From positions 620,001 to 684,000 of the forward strand of contig JAAMEZ010000058.1 in assembly GCA_013322215.1 (NCBI GenBank): a stretch of DNA of 64,000 nucleotides, in the 5' to 3' direction. Origin of the DNA: Martinezella rhizogenes (GTDB lineage: Bacteria; Pseudomonadota; Alphaproteobacteria; Rhizobiales; Rhizobiaceae). Of this stretch, positions 36,774 to 45,810 are shown piece after piece. The position numbers and the translations under genes are program-made. Numbering within the stretch: the first letter of the stretch is position 1; each line of letters begins with the position of its first letter. The notes under the pieces are model-generated. The model had not been told where the DNA came from, made no database searches, and saw nothing but the letters and a program-made list of their open reading frames with translations.

Positions 36774-36923
36774 TTAACGCGTACGGAACAGACCGCGGTC
36801 GACCTGACGCTGACGATATTCAAGGTCAAAACGGTCGTGCGAACCATTCAGGTAAGCCATTTCGCGTTCTTCAACACTCGGAACACGCAGGGCACGGGCG
36901 ATTTTCTTGATCGGGCTAAACAT
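36774..36923 (-). CDS. DUF3563 small protein, 49 residues
   Basis: A short frame that translates to MFSPIKKIARALRVPSVEER and then MAYLNGSHDRFDLEYRQRQ, ending GLFRTR. The pattern matches the DUF3563 family of about 50-residue proteins. GAGAGAAG lies just upstream of the ATG. An imperfect hairpin (36721-36752) follows on the minus strand. Function unknown. Confidence 0.78.
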   Translation of the reverse strand: MFSPIKKIARALRVPSVEEREMAYLNGSHDRFDLEYRQRQVDRGLFRTR

Positions 36924-37115
36924 TTTCTTCTCTCATCTCAGTTTCGTTTCTTCGATGACCAGAAGATAGGCTCGACAAAGGTTAATTACCACCGCTCTAA
37001 AATATACACAGCCATGCATTTGGCGCATACCTATCCGGAAAGGCGCTCGAATTTGGTCATAAAATGATCACAAAATATGCAGCCTGCCTGGATCGGTAGC
37101 GCCGCCGAGTGGATA

Positions 37116-39338
37116 TCACTCGTAGAGGCGCTTAACCGTCGCGATGCAATCGAGTTCCTTCAGCTGCACCAGAAGCTGGTTAAGCTGGCGCAGATCCCAG
37201 ACTTCGACGTCGAGGGCCATTTCGGTGAAATCGGCCGCAACCCGAACGGTGTTGAGCACGCGGATATTGACATCCACGTCCGCAACGGTCTGCGCCACCT
37301 TCGCCAGCGTACCCGGCTCGTTGAGGGCATTGATCAGGATGCGTGCGGCAAAACGGGACTTGTTGGCCTCGTCCAGATCCCAGCGCACATCGATCCAGCG
37401 CTCCGGCTCGTCATCGAACCGCTGCAGAACCGGCGACTGGATCGGATATATGGTGATGCCCTTGCCCTTTTCCATGATGCCGACAATTCGATCGCCCGGC
37501 ACGGCGCCGGTCGATGCGAAATGTACCTCGACATTGGCCGAAATGCCGCGGATCGGCGGCGCATCGATATCGGCGCCGTCGGAAACCTCGGCCTTGTTCT
37601 TGCCTGGGATCTTGAAGATCATGCCGGAGGCGCTGCGAACGTTGAACCAGCCCTCGTCGCCTGCGGGCTTCACGGTGACGCGTTCGTCCTGGTGATCCGG
37701 ATAGACGGCGCGCAAGACGTCGAGCGACGACATCTCCCCTCGCCCGACGGCGGCAATCGCATCCTCAACATCCTTCTGGCCGAGGCGATGCAGGGCGGGC
37801 TTCAGGGCATCACGCGAGAAGACCTTGCCGGCGCGCTCGAAGGTGCGCTCCAGAATACGGTGGCCAAGACCGGCATACTGCTTGCGGATAGCAAGGCGGG
37901 TTGCGCGGCGAATGGCGGCGCGCGCCTTGCCGGTCACGACGATCTCTTCCCAGGCGGCAGGCGGCACCTGTACGCCGGAACGGATGATCTCGACTTCATC
38001 GCCGTTGTTCAGCCGCGTGACGAGCGGCATGATGCGGCCGTTGATCTTGGCGCCAACCGTGGTGTCGCCGATATTGGTATGGACAGCATAGGCGAAGTCG
38101 ATCGGCGTTGCGCCGCGCGGCAGGGCGATCAGCTTGCCCTTGGGCGTGAAGCAGAAGACCTGATCCTGGAAGAGTTCGAGCTTCGTATGCTCGAGGAATT
38201 CTTCGGGGCTGTCACCCTCGGCCAGCGCTTCAATGGTGTGGCGCAGCCAGGAATAGGCATTGCTTTCCCGCGACGCGACGTCGCTGTCGCCATTGCCGTT
38301 GGCGCCGTCCTTGTAGAGCGTGTGGGCGGCGATACCGAATTCGGCGATCTCATGCATGCGCTTGGTGCGGATCTGCAGCTCGATACGCTGGCTGGAGGGG
38401 CCAACGATCGTCGTATGCAAGGAGCGATAGTCGTTCTGCTTCGGCGTCGAAATATAGTCCTTGAAACGGCCTGGAACGACGCGCCAGCGGGTATGAACGA
38501 TGCCGAGCGCCCGGTAGCAGGACGGAATATCGTCGACGAGAAGACGGAAGCCGTAGATATCGGAAAGCTGCTCGAAAGAGAGTGACTTCGACTGCATCTT
38601 GCGGAACACCGAATAGGGCTTCTTCAGCCGGCCCTTGACCATGGCGTTGGCAAGGCCGTTAGCCACGAGCAGATCGCGCAGCTCGGTCTCGATCTTCTTG
38701 ACCAGCCCTTCGTTGCGCCGAGACAGCTCTTCGAGCCGCTTGGTGACGGTGTCATGCGCTTCAGGATTGATATGGCGGAAGGAAAGCTCCTCCAGCTCCT
38801 CGCGCATGTCCTGCATACCCATGCGGCCGGCGAGCGGCGCATAGATTTCCATCGTCTCCTCGGAAATGCGGGCGCGCTTTTCCGGCGACATGTGATCGAG
38901 CGTGCGCATATTGTGCAGGCGATCGGCAAGCTTCACCAGAAGCACGCGCACATCGTCGGAAATGGCGAGCAGCAGCTTGCGCAGGTTTTCCGCCTGCTTG
39001 GCCTTCTTGGTGACGAGGTCGAGCTTCTTGATCTTCGTCAGGCCCTCGACGAGACGACCGATATCCTCGCCGAACATTTCGTCGATTTCGGCGCGCGTCG
39101 CCGTCGTGTCCTCGATCGTGTCATGGAGAAGAGCGACCGCGATGGTCGATTCATCCAGGCGCATATCCGTGAGGATGGCAGCAACTTCGAGAGGATGGGA
39201 AATATAGGGATCGCCGCTGGCGCGTTTTTGCTGGCCATGCTTCTGCATCGCATAAACATAGGCTTTGTTGAGGAGAGCTTCGTTGGCATCGGGCTTGTAT
39301 TTCTGCACGCGCTCGACAAGCTCGTATTGCCGCATCAT
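37116..39338 (-). CDS. rsh: bifunctional (p)ppGpp synthetase/hydrolase
   Basis: A 740-residue RelA/SpoT homologue that makes and degrades the stringent-response alarmone. The hydrolase HD domain has H48 (SHPLEV) and H72-D73 (LLHDTIED). The synthetase domain follows (about 240-350; GRFKDYISTPKQNDYRSLHT), then a TGS domain (VFCFTPKGKLIALPRG) and a C-terminal ACT domain. Both active sites look intact, as expected for the single Rsh of rhizobia. It is downstream of rpoZ, as in many bacteria, but a strong terminator lies between. Confidence 0.96.
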   Translation of the reverse strand: MMRQYELVERVQKYKPDANEALLNKAYVYAMQKHGQQKRASGDPYISHPLEVAAILTDMRLDESTIAVALLHDTIEDTTATRAEIDEMFGEDIGRLVEGLTKIKKLDLVTKKAKQAENLRKLLLAISDDVRVLLVKLADRLHNMRTLDHMSPEKRARISEETMEIYAPLAGRMGMQDMREELEELSFRHINPEAHDTVTKRLEELSRRNEGLVKKIETELRDLLVANGLANAMVKGRLKKPYSVFRKMQSKSLSFEQLSDIYGFRLLVDDIPSCYRALGIVHTRWRVVPGRFKDYISTPKQNDYRSLHTTIVGPSSQRIELQIRTKRMHEIAEFGIAAHTLYKDGANGNGDSDVASRESNAYSWLRHTIEALAEGDSPEEFLEHTKLELFQDQVFCFTPKGKLIALPRGATPIDFAYAVHTNIGDTTVGAKINGRIMPLVTRLNNGDEVEIIRSGVQVPPAAWEEIVVTGKARAAIRRATRLAIRKQYAGLGHRILERTFERAGKVFSRDALKPALHRLGQKDVEDAIAAVGRGEMSSLDVLRAVYPDHQDERVTVKPAGDEGWFNVRSASGMIFKIPGKNKAEVSDGADIDAPPIRGISANVEVHFASTGAVPGDRIVGIMEKGKGITIYPIQSPVLQRFDDEPERWIDVRWDLDEANKSRFAARILINALNEPGTLAKVAQTVADVDVNIRVLNTVRVAADFTEMALDVEVWDLRQLNQLLVQLKELDCIATVKRLYE

Positions 39339-39346
39339 TCCAAAGC

Positions 39347-39389
39347 TACTCCAGCAAAAACAAAAGCGCGCCAGTCATCTGACCGGCGC
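39347..39389 (-). terminator. terminator after rpoZ
   Basis: On the minus strand a stem GCGCC/GGCGC with an inner GTCA/TGAC (one mismatch) is followed by GCTTTTGTTTTTG. It lies about 50 bases beyond the rpoZ stop and just before the rsh start, so rsh may need its own promoter or partial read-through. Confidence 0.75.
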
Positions 39390-39438
39390 ACGCATCTTGC
39401 CATCATATCGCTCCTGCCCGGAGCATCAAGATCGACGA

Positions 39439-39837
39439 TCAGTAATCGTCGCTTTTTTCCGGCGGAACCAGACCTTCGATACCAGCCAGAAGCTCTTCTT
39501 CCGACATCTGGTCGAAAGTAACGGTTTCCGGCAGGTCTTCTTCCTCTTCGCTGGTGGCGGAAGCACCCGCTGCCAGCAGGCTTGCCGGATCGGGCTCGGG
39601 CTCATCCACTTCGACATGCTTCTGCAGCGAATGGATCAGGTCTTCCTTGAGATCGTCCGGCGACAGCGTCTCGTCGGCGATTTCGCGCAATGCAACAACC
39701 GGGTTCTTGTCGTTGTCGCGGTCGATCGTGATCGAGGAGCCCTGCGAAATCAGACGGGCGCGGTGGCTGGCGAGCAGAACGAGCTCGAACCGGTTCTCAA
39801 CTTTATCAATGCAATCTTCTACTGTGACACGGGCCAT
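39439..39837 (-). CDS. rpoZ: RNA polymerase omega subunit
   Basis: A 132-residue omega subunit. The N terminus MARVTVEDCIDKVENRFELV and ASHRARLISQG are diagnostic. The acidic C-terminal tail (EEEEDLPETVTFDQMSEEEL) is a usual alphaproteobacterial extension. It assists RNA polymerase assembly. Confidence 0.95.
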   Translation of the reverse strand: MARVTVEDCIDKVENRFELVLLASHRARLISQGSSITIDRDNDKNPVVALREIADETLSPDDLKEDLIHSLQKHVEVDEPEPDPASLLAAGASATSEEEEDLPETVTFDQMSEEELLAGIEGLVPPEKSDDY

Positions 39838-40149
39838 TGCCTGTCCTTTGCGGTCGTGATGTCGTCATCATGTCTCGGAGTAGCACGCCGATACAAGCAA
39901 ACGATGGCAAATTCAAGTTTTTCCTGATTGAGCGCCTTCGCACCCCGTCTTATAAGTGTTAAAATTACCCCAGACAAATTGTTATTTCTACCGTAGGTTG
40001 CTTGGAATATCGCACTTCGTGCCCTAAATCTTGGTTATATGAATAATTCATAAAGTAATACGAATTATTCTGCGGCGCCTTGCAAGGCATTGTTTTAGCT
40101 AGCCTTTGAATGAAGTGATTACGTTTTTATAACAATGGATATGTAAGCG
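39838..40149. other. divergent promoter region between rpoZ and NYN gene
   Basis: About 310 bases, AT-rich in the right two thirds. An inverted repeat GAATAATT / AATTATTC (40041-40048 and 40063-40070) with a 14-base spacer could be a regulator site. It should hold the promoters of both divergent genes. No further gene is seen. Confidence 0.45.
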
Positions 40150-40740
40150 ATGTTTGACCCACGCGAAAAAATTGCACTCTTTATAGACGGCGCCAATCTC
40201 TACGCTGCATCCAAGAGCCTCGGCTTCGATATCGACTATCGCAAGCTCTTGAAAGCATTTCAGAAACGCGGTTATCTGCTGCGCGCCTATTATTATACGG
40301 CTCTTATCGAGGATCAGGAATATTCCTCCATCCGCCCGCTGATCGATTGGCTCGATTATAACGGCTACAAGGTCGTTACCAAGCCGGCCAAGGAATTCAC
40401 GGACTCGATGGGGCGCCGCAAAATCAAGGGCAACATGGACATCGAGCTGGCGATCGACGCCATGGAGCAATCCGAGACCGTCGATCATCTGGTAATCTTT
40501 TCCGGCGACGGCGACTTCACGACCCTCGTGGAAGCACTCCAGCGCCGCGGACGCAAGGTTTCGGTCATCTCGACCATGGCGACCCAGCCGCCGATGATCG
40601 CCGACGATCTGCGCCGCCAGGCCGACCATTTCATCGATCTCGTATCGCTGAAGGCGGAAATCGGCCGCGAAGCCTCGGAACGGCCTGCCCGCACCACCAC
40701 CGAGACGGCAGGTCACGCCGCAGCGGATACTGAAGAATAA
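40150..40740 (+). CDS. NYN domain protein (LabA/DUF88 family)
   Basis: A 196-residue protein with a PIN-like NYN nuclease fold. The acidic metal-binding residues are in LFIDGANLYAA, KGNMDIELAIDAM and FSGDGDFTTLVEAL. The family includes LabA-like proteins; many are probable ribonucleases. A polar C-terminal tail of about 20 residues follows. It converges with smpB across a 150-base gap without a clear terminator. Confidence 0.88.
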   Translation: MFDPREKIALFIDGANLYAASKSLGFDIDYRKLLKAFQKRGYLLRAYYYTALIEDQEYSSIRPLIDWLDYNGYKVVTKPAKEFTDSMGRRKIKGNMDIELAIDAMEQSETVDHLVIFSGDGDFTTLVEALQRRGRKVSVISTMATQPPMIADDLRRQADHFIDLVSLKAEIGREASERPARTTTETAGHAAADTEE

Positions 40741-40892
40741 TTTGAGGCTGCATCAGACGAGTTAGGTTTGCCGCAGCGGAACCATTTCGTTTTTGCCGCG
40801 GCAGCCGGCCCTTCGCTAAGGCTCAGAGCGTTCGTCGCTGCAATCGATTCACTGGATCGATAGCTCGGGCTTTGTCCGGCCGGCCCTCACCC

Positions 40893-41372
40893 TCACCCAT
40901 TGTCCTTCAGCAGGCGGCTCTTCTGCCTGTTCCAATCGCGTTCCTTCTCGGATTCGCGCTTGTCATGCAGCTTCTTGCCCTTGGCGAGAGCCAATTCCAG
41001 CTTGGCGCGGCCTCGGTCGTTGAAATAGATTTTCAACGGCACCAGAGTCATGCCCTCACGATTGATCGCCGAACGCAGCCGGCCGATTTCGCGGCTGGAA
41101 AGCAGCAGCTTACGACGGCGGCGCGGCTCGTGATTGAAGCGATTCGCCTGCAGGTACTCCGGCAGATAGGAGTTGATCAACCAAATCTCGTCACCTTCAT
41201 CCGAGGCGTAGGATTCGGCGATATTGGCCTTGCCTTCGCGCAGCGATTTGACCTCCGTGCCCATCAGCACGAGCCCTGCTTCGTAGGTGTCGATGATCTC
41301 GTAGTTGAAGCGAGCCTTGCGGTTTTCCGCCACGACCTTGTTCACCACGCGCTGGCTGCCTTTGGGTGCCAT
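40893..41372 (-). CDS. smpB: SsrA-binding protein SmpB
   Basis: A 159-residue protein that binds tmRNA and delivers it to stalled ribosomes. The sequence MAPKGSQRVVNK, YEAGLVLMGTEVKSLREGKAN and the C-terminal basic tail (HDKRESEKERDWNRQ) are characteristic. The frame continues 21 codons upstream, but the MAPKGSQ start is the one I recall from rhizobia. It is downstream of dapA on the same strand. Confidence 0.95.
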   Translation of the reverse strand: MAPKGSQRVVNKVVAENRKARFNYEIIDTYEAGLVLMGTEVKSLREGKANIAESYASDEGDEIWLINSYLPEYLQANRFNHEPRRRRKLLLSSREIGRLRSAINREGMTLVPLKIYFNDRGRAKLELALAKGKKLHDKRESEKERDWNRQKSRLLKDNG

Positions 41373-41448
41373 GATTCTTCTTCTTTTTTCTTGCGTCATT
41401 CCGGCAGCGACTAAGGGCGTGCCAGGTTCCTGCACCCTAAATAAGCGA

Positions 41449-41476
41449 GACCGCCCTCCTTGTGAAGAGAGCGGCC
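41449..41476 (-). terminator. imperfect hairpin after dapA
   Basis: Arms CCGC/GCGG and CTC/GAG with one mismatch, followed on the minus strand by TCTCGCTTATTT. It lies between dapA and smpB and may only attenuate. Confidence 0.4.
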
Positions 41477-41508
41477 TTGCAGAGTTTCGGCAGCAGGCTT
41501 GTGAAGCC

Positions 41509-42393
41509 TCAGTTCAGGAGGCCGGCATGGCGCATGGCCGCATCGATCGCAGCCTCCGTGCCCGGCTCCAGGGTCGACAAGAGCGGCGAACGCACGTTGC
41601 GGCTCATGCGGCCGAGGCGGGACAGACCGTACTTGGCACCGCAAAGACCTGGCTCCAGGAAGATCGCCTTGTGCAGCGGCATCAGACGATCCTGATACTC
41701 GAGTGCCTTGGCGTAATCACCGGCAAGCGTGGCCGCCTGGAATTCCGCACATAGTCGCGGCGCGACGTTGGCCGTGACCGAAATGCAGCCGACGCCGCCA
41801 TGAGCGTTGAAGCCGAGCGCCGTGGCATCCTCACCGGAAAGCTGGCGGAAATCGCGGCCGCAGCTGATGCGCTGCTCGGAGACGCGTTCGATCTTGCCGG
41901 TCGCATCCTTGACACCAACAATGTTGGAATAGGACTTGGCGAGCGCACCCATCGTCTCCGGCGTCATGTCGACGACCGAACGGCCTGGAATATTGTAGAT
42001 GTAGATCGGCAGCTTCACGGCTTCCGCAACGGCGGCGAAATGTGCGTAAAGCCCCTTCTGCGTCGGCTTGTTGTAATAGGGTGTCACGACCAGAACCGCA
42101 TTGGCACCGACCTTTTCGGCGTGCAGCGCAAGCTCGATCGCTTCGCGGGTATTGTTCGAGCCCGCTCCCGCCATGACCGGGACGCGCTTGTTGGCGATCT
42201 CGATGCAGAGCTCGACGACGCGCTTGTGCTCGTCATGCGACAAAGTGGGAGATTCGCCCGTCGTACCAACAGGCACCAATCCCTTGCTGCCCTCTTTTAT
42301 CTGCCAGTCGACATGCGAGGCGAAGGAAGCCTCATCCACCTTGCCGGCGTCTGTAAAGGGCGTAACGAGTGCGGGAATGGACCCCTGGAACAT
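41509..42393 (-). CDS. dapA: 4-hydroxy-tetrahydrodipicolinate synthase
   Basis: A 294-residue TIM-barrel enzyme that condenses pyruvate with aspartate semialdehyde in lysine and diaminopimelate synthesis. The Schiff-base lysine is K162 (VGVKDATGK), the catalytic tyrosine Y133 (IYNIPGRS), and GTTGESPTLS is present. Length is normal. A GGAGACTT site precedes the ATG. It is divergent from the lytic transglycosylase, so two peptidoglycan-related genes share a promoter region. Confidence 0.94.
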   Translation of the reverse strand: MFQGSIPALVTPFTDAGKVDEASFASHVDWQIKEGSKGLVPVGTTGESPTLSHDEHKRVVELCIEIANKRVPVMAGAGSNNTREAIELALHAEKVGANAVLVVTPYYNKPTQKGLYAHFAAVAEAVKLPIYIYNIPGRSVVDMTPETMGALAKSYSNIVGVKDATGKIERVSEQRISCGRDFRQLSGEDATALGFNAHGGVGCISVTANVAPRLCAEFQAATLAGDYAKALEYQDRLMPLHKAIFLEPGLCGAKYGLSRLGRMSRNVRSPLLSTLEPGTEAAIDAAMRHAGLLN

Positions 42394-42610
42394 GCAAGTC
42401 TCCTAGCGGCGCTGCTTTCATGCTTCAGCCGCAATCCATGGTTATGAATCCGCGCACCATAAAGCGCTGGCTTGACGGCGACAAGCACGCTTTGAATGGT
42501 AAAGGGCAGTTTCCGATATCATAATTGATTGAAATTCGGACCACCGGTAAGGTTTCGTTAATATAGCATTTGGCAAATGGAAGGGGCCTGTTTGTTTTGT
42601 GAGTAGCCGG

Positions 42611-44662
42611 ATGAAGAGACCTGTCATGATCTGGACCGCTGTGGGCTTGGCGGTCGCCTGGGGCGCGGTTGCCTCGCAGCTTCCCGGCCAGCAGACATCA
42701 ACGCGCTCAAGCGCCGACGTCGCCATGGCGACGGATCCTATGAGCACGGCCGCGATCCCGCGCAGCGGAGCAATCGCGCCTGTCAGCGGCGACCTGAAGG
42801 CAGGCCTTGACGCCCTCTCCAACAAGAACCCGATGCGGGCGCTTGCCATCCGCAACGGCATGGGCGAAGGCACGCTCGATCGCCATATCCTGACCTGGGC
42901 GATCGCGACTTCGGGCCAGCCGGGCATCCCCTCCGGCGAGATTGCCGCTGCCGCCCGCGAGCTTGTCGGCTGGCCGGGGCTCGGCAGCCTGCGCGCCAAT
43001 TCCGAGCGGGCGCTCTATACAGAAAATCCGGCAACCGATCAGGTCCTGGCCGCCTTCGGCAACTCGCAGCCGGAGACCGTCGAGGGCAGCATCATCCTCT
43101 CTCGCGCGCTCATGGCGCGCGGCGCGTCGGCACAGGCCGGAAAGCTGATCCGCAAGATCTGGCGCGACGAGCCACTGGACAAGCCTCTGGAGGACAAGAT
43201 CCTTGCAGAATTCCCCAGCCTGCTGTCGCCTGCCGATCACAAGGCGCGCATGGACTATCTGCTTTACCGCGACCGGATCGCACAGGCCAAACGCTTCGGC
43301 GATCTCGGCAAGGCGCAATCGCTCTACAAGGCCTGGGCGGCCGTCAATGATCGTTCGCCGAAAGCCGACGCGCTGATCGCAGGCGTCGGCGCGCAATGGC
43401 GCAAGGATCCCGCCTATCTCTTCATGCGGATCGAAAACCTGCGTCGCCAGAACAAATATGACGACGCCGCCAATCTTCTGGCGCAAATGCCGCAAGACCG
43501 GAGCGTGCTTGTAAGCCCAGGTGCTTGGTGGAGCGAGCAGCGCATTGTTAGCCGCGGCCTGGTGGATCAGGGTGAATTCAAGGCCGCCTATCGTGTCGTC
43601 GACGCCAGTGTCGCGGAAAGCCCGCAGGATGTCGGCGAGGCCGAATTCCATGCCGGCTGGTACGCCCTGCGCGGCCTGCAAGACGGTGCAAACGCCGCGA
43701 TCCATTTCCGCAAGATCCTGCAGGTATCGAACGGCCCGATTTCGCAATCGCGTGGCTGGTATTGGCTGGGCCGCGCCGCCGAAGCCGGTGGACCGGGCAA
43801 GGCAGCGGATTTCTATGCGAAGGCCGCCTCCTATCCCAGCACCTTCTACGGCCAGCTTGCCGCCGAGAGGCTTGGCCGCAGCACCCTCAACGTCACCTAT
43901 CCCTCGCCCTCGGCTACGGATCGCCAGCGCTTCCAGGGACGCGAGGCGGTACAGGCGATTTCGCGGCTCGAGGCCGCGGGGCATGGCTGGCGTGCGGATG
44001 CACTGTATCGTGCGCTCGCAAAACAGCTGGATAGCCCCGGCGAGATCGCCATGCTAGCCGCCCGCGCCGAGCGTTCCGGCAACCATCAGTTATCGTTGCA
44101 GGTCGGCAAGATCGCCTATGGACGCGGCATCGATGTCGCAGCACTCGCCTTCCCAATCGGCGTCATTCCGGACAATGCCAATATTTCCGGCTCCGGCAAG
44201 GCGCTTGCCTATGCCATTGCCCGGCAGGAAAGCGCCTTCAATCCGGCCGCCGTTTCCTCCGCCAATGCCCGCGGCCTGCTACAGTTGCTGCCGAAGACGG
44301 CAAAGGCCGTTGCCGGTCGGCACGGCATGGCCTTTTCCGCCGACAAGCTGACGCAGGATGCCGGCTACAACGCCACGCTCGGCGCTCATTATCTCGGCGA
44401 GCAGATCGACACGTTCGGCGGCTCCTACATCCTGACCTTCATCGCCTACAACGCAGGGCCGAACAAGGTGCCGGAATGGATCAGCCGCTACGGCGATCCG
44501 CGCGGCAAATCGCTCGATGACGTCATCGACTGGATCGAACGCATCCCCTTCCCCGAAACCCGCAACTATGTCCAGCGCGTGATGGAAAACTATCAGGTCT
44601 ACAAGGCACGCCTCGGGCAGAAGACCGATATCGTCCACGATCTGGTCACCGGCCGCGGCTAA
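42611..44662 (+). CDS. soluble lytic murein transglycosylase
   Basis: A 683-residue Slt70-like enzyme that cleaves peptidoglycan and releases anhydromuropeptides. An N-terminal membrane/signal segment (MIWTAVGLAVAWGAVA) is followed by a long alpha-helical superhelix and a C-terminal catalytic domain with the glutamate in ARQESAFNPAAVS and the motifs GLLQLLPKTA and IAYNAGPNKV. An in-frame GTG at 42599 would add four residues and has AAGGGGC about 11 bases away, so the start is not settled. Confidence 0.9.
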   Translation: MKRPVMIWTAVGLAVAWGAVASQLPGQQTSTRSSADVAMATDPMSTAAIPRSGAIAPVSGDLKAGLDALSNKNPMRALAIRNGMGEGTLDRHILTWAIATSGQPGIPSGEIAAAARELVGWPGLGSLRANSERALYTENPATDQVLAAFGNSQPETVEGSIILSRALMARGASAQAGKLIRKIWRDEPLDKPLEDKILAEFPSLLSPADHKARMDYLLYRDRIAQAKRFGDLGKAQSLYKAWAAVNDRSPKADALIAGVGAQWRKDPAYLFMRIENLRRQNKYDDAANLLAQMPQDRSVLVSPGAWWSEQRIVSRGLVDQGEFKAAYRVVDASVAESPQDVGEAEFHAGWYALRGLQDGANAAIHFRKILQVSNGPISQSRGWYWLGRAAEAGGPGKAADFYAKAASYPSTFYGQLAAERLGRSTLNVTYPSPSATDRQRFQGREAVQAISRLEAAGHGWRADALYRALAKQLDSPGEIAMLAARAERSGNHQLSLQVGKIAYGRGIDVAALAFPIGVIPDNANISGSGKALAYAIARQESAFNPAAVSSANARGLLQLLPKTAKAVAGRHGMAFSADKLTQDAGYNATLGAHYLGEQIDTFGGSYILTFIAYNAGPNKVPEWISRYGDPRGKSLDDVIDWIERIPFPETRNYVQRVMENYQVYKARLGQKTDIVHDLVTGRG

Positions 44663-44790
44663 GGGGCCTGTCACTATCGCAAGGCCGCCGCACAGCCTCG
44701 CGCGATATGCTTCCGGCAACAACCGTAGTTGTATAGGTCACGGAAATGACGTTACATCCCTCGTGATAGCCAAAGCACGAGGGATGGCGC

Positions 44791-45684
44791 ATGCGCAGCG
44801 ACGACGAAAGCGGTTTTCTTGCCAGAACGATCGCAGCGGAAGATGGCCTGAAGCTCCATGTGCGGGACTATGCCGGCGATGAGACAACCACGAGGGACAA
44901 GATACCCCTCTTCTGCCTGCCCGGTCTGACGCGCAACTCGCGGGACTTTCATCAGCTCGCGCTGCTTCTATCGCAGGATTCCGAGAACCCGCGCAGGGTG
45001 ATCACGCTCGATGCCCGTGGGCGCGGGGCATCCGAATGGGATGCGGACAAATCCCACTATAATCTCATCGTCGAAGCGCAGGATGTCCTGACCGTCTGCG
45101 CTGCCCTCGGTCTCCATCAGGCCATCTTCATCGGCACGTCGCGCGGCGGGCTGGTGCTGCATATGCTCGCAGCCAGCCGACCGGATATCCTCAAGGCCGT
45201 GATTCTCAACGATATCGGTCCGGTCCTCGAGAAGATTGGGTTGGCGGATATCCGCGATTATCTCAACCGGGACAAGAAACCCGCCAACTGGGACGAGGCA
45301 ATCGAGATCCTTCGGGAAAACCATGGCAGCGCCTTTGGCGCGCTTGACGAAGACGACTGGCGGGACATGGCGCGGGCCATCTATGTCTTACGTGATGGCA
45401 AGCCGGTTGCCGATTACGATCCCGCCATCGCCGCACAAATGCGGACGCTCGATCTGGAGGCGCCGATTCCAGACCTGTGGACGCAATTCCAAGCGTTTCA
45501 AGATATCCCGCTGATGGTGATTCGCGGGGAGAATTCGAAGCTTCTGACACAGACAACAACAGACGAGATGGCAAACCGCCATCCGGAAATGGCCATCAAG
45601 ATCGCGAGAGGGCAAGGACATGCCCCGATTTTACATTTGGGCGATATTCCGGATGCGATCCGGCACTTCACTTCGGGGTTTTGA
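44791..45684 (+). CDS. alpha/beta hydrolase
   Basis: A 297-residue alpha/beta hydrolase. The nucleophile elbow is GTSRGG, the oxyanion region LPGLTRNSRDF, an acid lies near VIRGENSKLL, and the catalytic histidine is in GQGHAPIL. No signal peptide is seen. The substrate is unknown; the closest recollection is of esterase or haloperoxidase-type hydrolases. It ends opposite a porin gene with a shared terminator. Confidence 0.86.
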   Translation: MRSDDESGFLARTIAAEDGLKLHVRDYAGDETTTRDKIPLFCLPGLTRNSRDFHQLALLLSQDSENPRRVITLDARGRGASEWDADKSHYNLIVEAQDVLTVCAALGLHQAIFIGTSRGGLVLHMLAASRPDILKAVILNDIGPVLEKIGLADIRDYLNRDKKPANWDEAIEILRENHGSAFGALDEDDWRDMARAIYVLRDGKPVADYDPAIAAQMRTLDLEAPIPDLWTQFQAFQDIPLMVIRGENSKLLTQTTTDEMANRHPEMAIKIARGQGHAPILHLGDIPDAIRHFTSGF

Positions 45685-45724
45685 TAACAGGCGCCCGCGC
45701 ACTGTTCGATATCGGCTCAAAACA

Positions 45725-45752
45725 AAAGGCCCGGTTGGGAGACCGGGCCTTT
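45725..45752. terminator. bidirectional terminator between hydrolase and porin 1
   Basis: A perfect 11-bp stem (AAAGGCCCGGT / ACCGGGCCTTT) with a 6-base loop in the gap between convergent genes. Runs of A and T on its two sides suit both directions. Confidence 0.85.
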
Positions 45753-45810
45753 CCTCTTCCGATCGGAGGTCTGATCGGAAGATCTGTCGAACTCTTTTCG
45801 GCGAACCGAA

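Noticed and set aside
37077..38585. Open frame of about 500 codons antisense to rsh
   Set aside because: Rsh is certain on the other strand, and the shadow has no domains.
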